A stretch of DNA of 55,710 nucleotides from an uncultured Bacteroidales bacterium (lineage in GTDB: Bacteria; Bacteroidota; Bacteroidia; Bacteroidales; UBA932): contig CAMXAU010000019.1 of assembly GCA_947179325.1 (NCBI GenBank), forward strand, positions 1 to 55,710, given 5' to 3'. Below are positions 53,172 to 55,710 of the stretch, one piece after another. The notes under the pieces were generated by a model that was not told where the DNA came from, made no database searches, and worked only from the letters and a program-made list of their open reading frames with translations. Made by a program: the position numbers and the translations under genes. How positions within the stretch are numbered: the first letter of the stretch is position 1; each line of letters opens with the position of its first letter.

Positions 53172-53272
53172 AAGAAGTATATATTGATTTCAAAATTTTT
53201 CTTACAAAATCATTTTCCTAATTTTGCAGGCGGAAAAACGCACAAATTTAACCATTATTTCCGCAAATTGCT

Positions 53273-54046
53273 ATGCGATATTCAATAAAGCTTTCATTTG
53301 ACGGTTCCGGATTCAGCGGATGGCAGAAACAGAACAACGCTGTCTCCGTACAGGGAGAGCTGTCCAGGGCACTGGCCATCCTGCTTGGTGAGCCGGCTGA
53401 AGTAACAGGAGCCGGACGCACAGATGCCGGAGTAAACGCAATAAACTATATCGCCCATTTTGATTCATCGCGTCAACTGTCCGAAAATGCGGCGCATATG
53501 CGCTACAAATTAAATGCCATCCTGCCCAAAGGGATAGTAATACATGAGATTTCGGCCATGCCTGAGGACTTCCACGCACGGTTCACTGCGACATCAAGAG
53601 AATACCATTACTTTATACATAGGGTAAAGGACCCGTTTTCAGACAGGTTTTCACATCTCTGCCGCTACCCTCTCGACATCGAGAAGATGAACGAGGCCGC
53701 AGCATACCTGCTCGGCAGACACGACTTCAGATGTTTCGAGAAAGCCGGAAGCGACAATGCGACTTCCCTATGCACCGTCTTCGAGGCAAGATGGGAGAGC
53801 TACAGCCCGAGCCACTGCAGCATAATGGGCTTCCCCTGCCGGGAAGGCGACTACATAGTATTCCGCATCCGGGCAAACAGGTTCCTCAGGAATATGGTGC
53901 GCGCGATTGTCGGCACACTCGTGGATGTCGGGCGCGGAAAGCGGGAGCCGTCATGGGTCAAGGAACTGATTGAAGGAGGGACACGTTCCGATGCTGGGGA
54001 ATCCGTTCCCGGGAAGGCGCTTTTCCTCACAAAGGTAGATTATTGA
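53273..54046 (+). CDS. truA: tRNA pseudouridine synthase A
   Basis: Forms pseudouridine at positions 38-40 of tRNA anticodon arms. The 257-residue protein has GWQKQ near the start, the catalytic-Asp loop GAGRTDAGVNA, and RFLRNMVRAIVGTLVDVG and GESVPGKALFL near the end. It is divergent from moxR. A TAATTTTG box at 53219-53226 may be its -7 element. Confidence 0.95.
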   Translation: MRYSIKLSFDGSGFSGWQKQNNAVSVQGELSRALAILLGEPAEVTGAGRTDAGVNAINYIAHFDSSRQLSENAAHMRYKLNAILPKGIVIHEISAMPEDFHARFTATSREYHYFIHRVKDPFSDRFSHLCRYPLDIEKMNEAAAYLLGRHDFRCFEKAGSDNATSLCTVFEARWESYSPSHCSIMGFPCREGDYIVFRIRANRFLRNMVRAIVGTLVDVGRGKREPSWVKELIEGGTRSDAGESVPGKALFLTKVDY

Positions 54047-54126
54047 CAGCACCGCCATTTATCCTCACAGAGCACCTGCAGGCCCTTGTCCCAAAACAAT
54101 AATTTTCGCTTTTCAAAAAATCGCAT

Positions 54127-54134
54127 TATATTTG
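54127..54134 (+). promoter_or_regulatory. -7 box for the ExbB/ExbD/TonB operon
   Basis: TATATTTG is 52 nt upstream of ATG 54187. The -33 region (TTTTC about 20 bp upstream) is weak. The spacer 54047-54186 otherwise shows nothing clear. Confidence 0.5.
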
Positions 54135-54186
54135 TGGGTTATTTTGTCATCATCCCAAGATGACATCCGGAACGATAATTTAAAAA

Positions 54187-54918
54187 ATGTTTACTATAGC
54201 TATGCTCCTTAATCTTTTACAGTCAACACCAGAGATCGTGGAACCGGTAATGGACGCCATGAACGCCGCACCATACCAGCAGGAAATGAGTTTCTCCCTC
54301 ATAGACATGGCGGCAAAGGGCGGATGGCTCATGCTTGTCCTCCTGATCCTGTCAATTGTGGCGATCTACATATTCGGCAATAAATGGTGGATGATCCACA
54401 AGGCCGGACAGATAGACAAGAACTTCATGAAAGACATACATGAGCTTATACATGAAGGCAAGATCAAATCCGCAGTGGAGCTGTGCAGGAGATACGACTC
54501 CCCTGTCGCAAGGCTGGTGGAGAAAGGCATCGAGAGAATCGGGCGTCCTCTCTCCGACATCCAGACAGCTGTCGAGAACATGGGCAACGTCGAGGTGGCA
54601 AGGCTGGAGAAGAACCTCCCTCTGCTCGCGACCATAGCCGGTGGCGCGCCGATGATCGGATTCCTCGGGACCGTTATGGGAATGATACAGGCATTCTTCA
54701 ACATGTCCCAGGCAGGCAACAACATTGACATCACACTGCTTTCCGGAGGTATCTACACGGCAATGGTGACCACTGTGGGCGGACTCATCGTAGGAATCAT
54801 AGCATATTTCGGATACAACTACCTGACCTCCGAGATATCGAACCTCGTGTTCAAGATGGAAAACACAACAATAGAGTTCATGGACATGCTCCATGAGCCG
54901 GCCGGTGACAACAAATAA
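54187..54918 (+). CDS. exbB: MotA/TolQ/ExbB proton channel family protein
   Basis: Inner-membrane proton-channel subunit, 243 residues. Three membrane spans are visible: GGWLMLVLLILSIVAIYIF (about 38-57), PLLATIAGGAPMIGFLGTVMGMI (about 141-163) and TAMVTTVGGLIVGIIAYFGYNYL (near 198-220). The conserved segment APMIGFLGTVMGMIQAF is typical of the family. Whether it serves a Tol or TonB system is undecided; the third gene decides. Confidence 0.9.
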   Translation: MFTIAMLLNLLQSTPEIVEPVMDAMNAAPYQQEMSFSLIDMAAKGGWLMLVLLILSIVAIYIFGNKWWMIHKAGQIDKNFMKDIHELIHEGKIKSAVELCRRYDSPVARLVEKGIERIGRPLSDIQTAVENMGNVEVARLEKNLPLLATIAGGAPMIGFLGTVMGMIQAFFNMSQAGNNIDITLLSGGIYTAMVTTVGGLIVGIIAYFGYNYLTSEISNLVFKMENTTIEFMDMLHEPAGDNK

Positions 54919-54930
54919 TCCAGGACACAA

Positions 54931-55344
54931 ATGGCAATAAAGAGAACAACAAAGGTAGATTCAGGCTTCTCGATGTCCTCAATGACGGACATCGTGTTCC
55001 TCCTTCTGATCTTTTTCCTCGTGACATCCACCCTGGTCAACCCCAATGCCCTTAAGCTTCTTCTGCCGAAGAGCACCGGGCAGGTTTCCGCCAAGGCGAC
55101 CGTAAGTGTCTCCATCAAGCACTGGCATGACACCGAGACTTTTTCATACCATATAAATGGAAGCCAGAGCGCAGTTCCGTTCTCACAGGTCGAGAACGAG
55201 CTGATAGAACTGCTCCAGAACGAGGAGGACCCGACATTCTCGATATATGCAGACGAGACTGTGCCGATCAAGGAGGTTGTCCAGGTGATGAACATAGCCA
55301 AGAGAAACCACTACAAGGTGATAATGGCTACTTCTCCGGAATAG
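54931..55344 (+). CDS. exbD: ExbD/TolR family protein
   Basis: Single-span periplasmic partner of the channel protein, 137 residues. The span SMTDIVFLLLIFFLVTSTLVN carries the essential proton-binding Asp of SSMTD-IVF and leads into a short periplasmic domain (FSIYADETVPIKEVVQVMNIAKRN). It begins 12 nt after the channel gene. Confidence 0.92.
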   Translation: MAIKRTTKVDSGFSMSSMTDIVFLLLIFFLVTSTLVNPNALKLLLPKSTGQVSAKATVSVSIKHWHDTETFSYHINGSQSAVPFSQVENELIELLQNEEDPTFSIYADETVPIKEVVQVMNIAKRNHYKVIMATSPE

Positions 55345-55371
55345 AAATTGCAGGAAAACAGTTTTTGGCCA

Positions 55372-55710
55372 ATGGAACAATACCAGAGAGAAAGAGCAAG
55401 GCAGAAAATGATTTCAACTGTGACAGGCATCGTGCTTACGGTGGCTGTCCATGTTTTTCTTGCCGTCTTCGGTGTATTCACCGGGCTGAAATACATCTAT
55501 CCCCCGCCAGAGGAGAAGTCCATCCTCATTGATTTCACGGTGGAGGAGCAGGCTCCGGTAAAGCCAAGGACAGGAAGGGAGCCGCGTGCAGTCAACCCGG
55601 ACCCGTCAAAGCCGCTGGAACTTGTCCAGAGGTCAGAGGCACAGAATCTCGGGACAAAGCAGAATGAAGCCCCGGAGGCGACAGTCGGACCGGACGGCGA
55701 TGTAGAGGTC
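55372..55710 (+). CDS. TonB/TolA-like energy transducer, partial
   Basis: Open to the window edge, 113 codons visible. A short basic cytosolic start (MEQYQRERARQKM) and one membrane span (ISTVTGIVLTVAVHVFLAVFGVF) lead into YIYPPPEEKSILIDFTVEE, then a Pro/Lys/Glu-rich periplasmic linker. This is the layout of Bacteroidota energy transducers that follow exbB and exbD. The C-terminal receptor-contact domain is outside the window. Confidence 0.8.
   Translation, partial: MEQYQRERARQKMISTVTGIVLTVAVHVFLAVFGVFTGLKYIYPPPEEKSILIDFTVEEQAPVKPRTGREPRAVNPDPSKPLELVQRSEAQNLGTKQNEAPEATVGPDGDVEV

Overview
The window is a chromosomal segment from a member of the Bacteroidales (phylum Bacteroidota); family and genus cannot be fixed from the sequence. 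The evidence is: (i) promoters of the Bacteroidota type, with a -7 box TAnnTTTG and a TTTG element about 19 bp upstream; (ii) near absence of Shine-Dalgarno sites except a perfect one before rpsU; (iii) lineage-typical genes such as the Bat (aerotolerance) cluster, a DUF4837 lipoprotein after rseP, and an Rpb6/omega-like RNA polymerase subunit between bamD and recN; (iv) anaerobic carbon metabolism (2-oxoacid:ferredoxin oxidoreductase, class I Fe-S fumarase, NADP glutamate dehydrogenase). Nearly all of it is ordinary housekeeping DNA with high coding density. No prophage, CRISPR array, complete IS or integrative element is visible.

Layout. 1-3.4 kb: the tail of an Rpn-type nuclease/transposase gene, a lipoprotein aldose epimerase and fumarase, followed by a 200-bp spacer with an insertion-like duplication. 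3.4-8.1 kb (minus): prfB, an M23/LysM peptidase, phosphohexomutase, def and ruvX. 8.1-13.1 kb (plus): an M23 peptidase, dxr, rseP, a DUF4837 lipoprotein, tRNA-Glu, rpsT and tRNA-Pro. 13.3-20.6 kb (minus): a DcaP-like porin, a DASS dicarboxylate symporter, gdhA, and the two subunits of a 2-oxoacid:ferredoxin oxidoreductase. 20.7-25.6 kb (minus): an OmpH/Skp chaperone, bamA, uppS and nadK. 25.7-30.0 kb (plus): pdxJ, a second OmpH-like protein, a GT4 glycosyltransferase, and a LysM plus type-I periplasmic-binding-fold protein. 29.9-34.8 kb (minus): recN, the omega-like subunit, bamD, trxB and an SDR. 35.0-43.7 kb: a Fur-family regulator, cstA (minus), an AAA-type ATPase plus sirtuin pair, rpsU, a giant AsmA-like protein, prmA and tRNA-Leu. 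43.9-53.2 kb (minus): the MoxR/DUF58/Bat operon with a fused BatD-BatE and an unknown exported protein at its end. 53.3-55.7 kb (plus): truA and an ExbB/ExbD/TonB-like energy-transducing set that runs off the window.

How the genes work together. Envelope biogenesis is the main theme: bamA, bamD, two OmpH proteins, rseP, uppS, M23 hydrolases, the AsmA-like protein and an ExbBD-TonB system. A second theme is C4-dicarboxylate and 2-oxoglutarate metabolism: porin plus symporter, fumarase, ferredoxin-linked 2-oxoacid oxidoreductase and glutamate dehydrogenase. Together these could carry succinate to 2-oxoglutarate to glutamate.

The points most worth a second look are the 26-bp direct repeat and hairpin block in front of fumarase, the near-perfect Shine-Dalgarno of rpsU, the frameshift-free prfB that still ends in UGA, the BatD-BatE fusion with an internal signal peptide, and the degenerate P-loop ATPase paired with a class III sirtuin. 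I found no clearly new multigene system. The Bat operon tail and the ATPase-sirtuin pair are the least explained parts.
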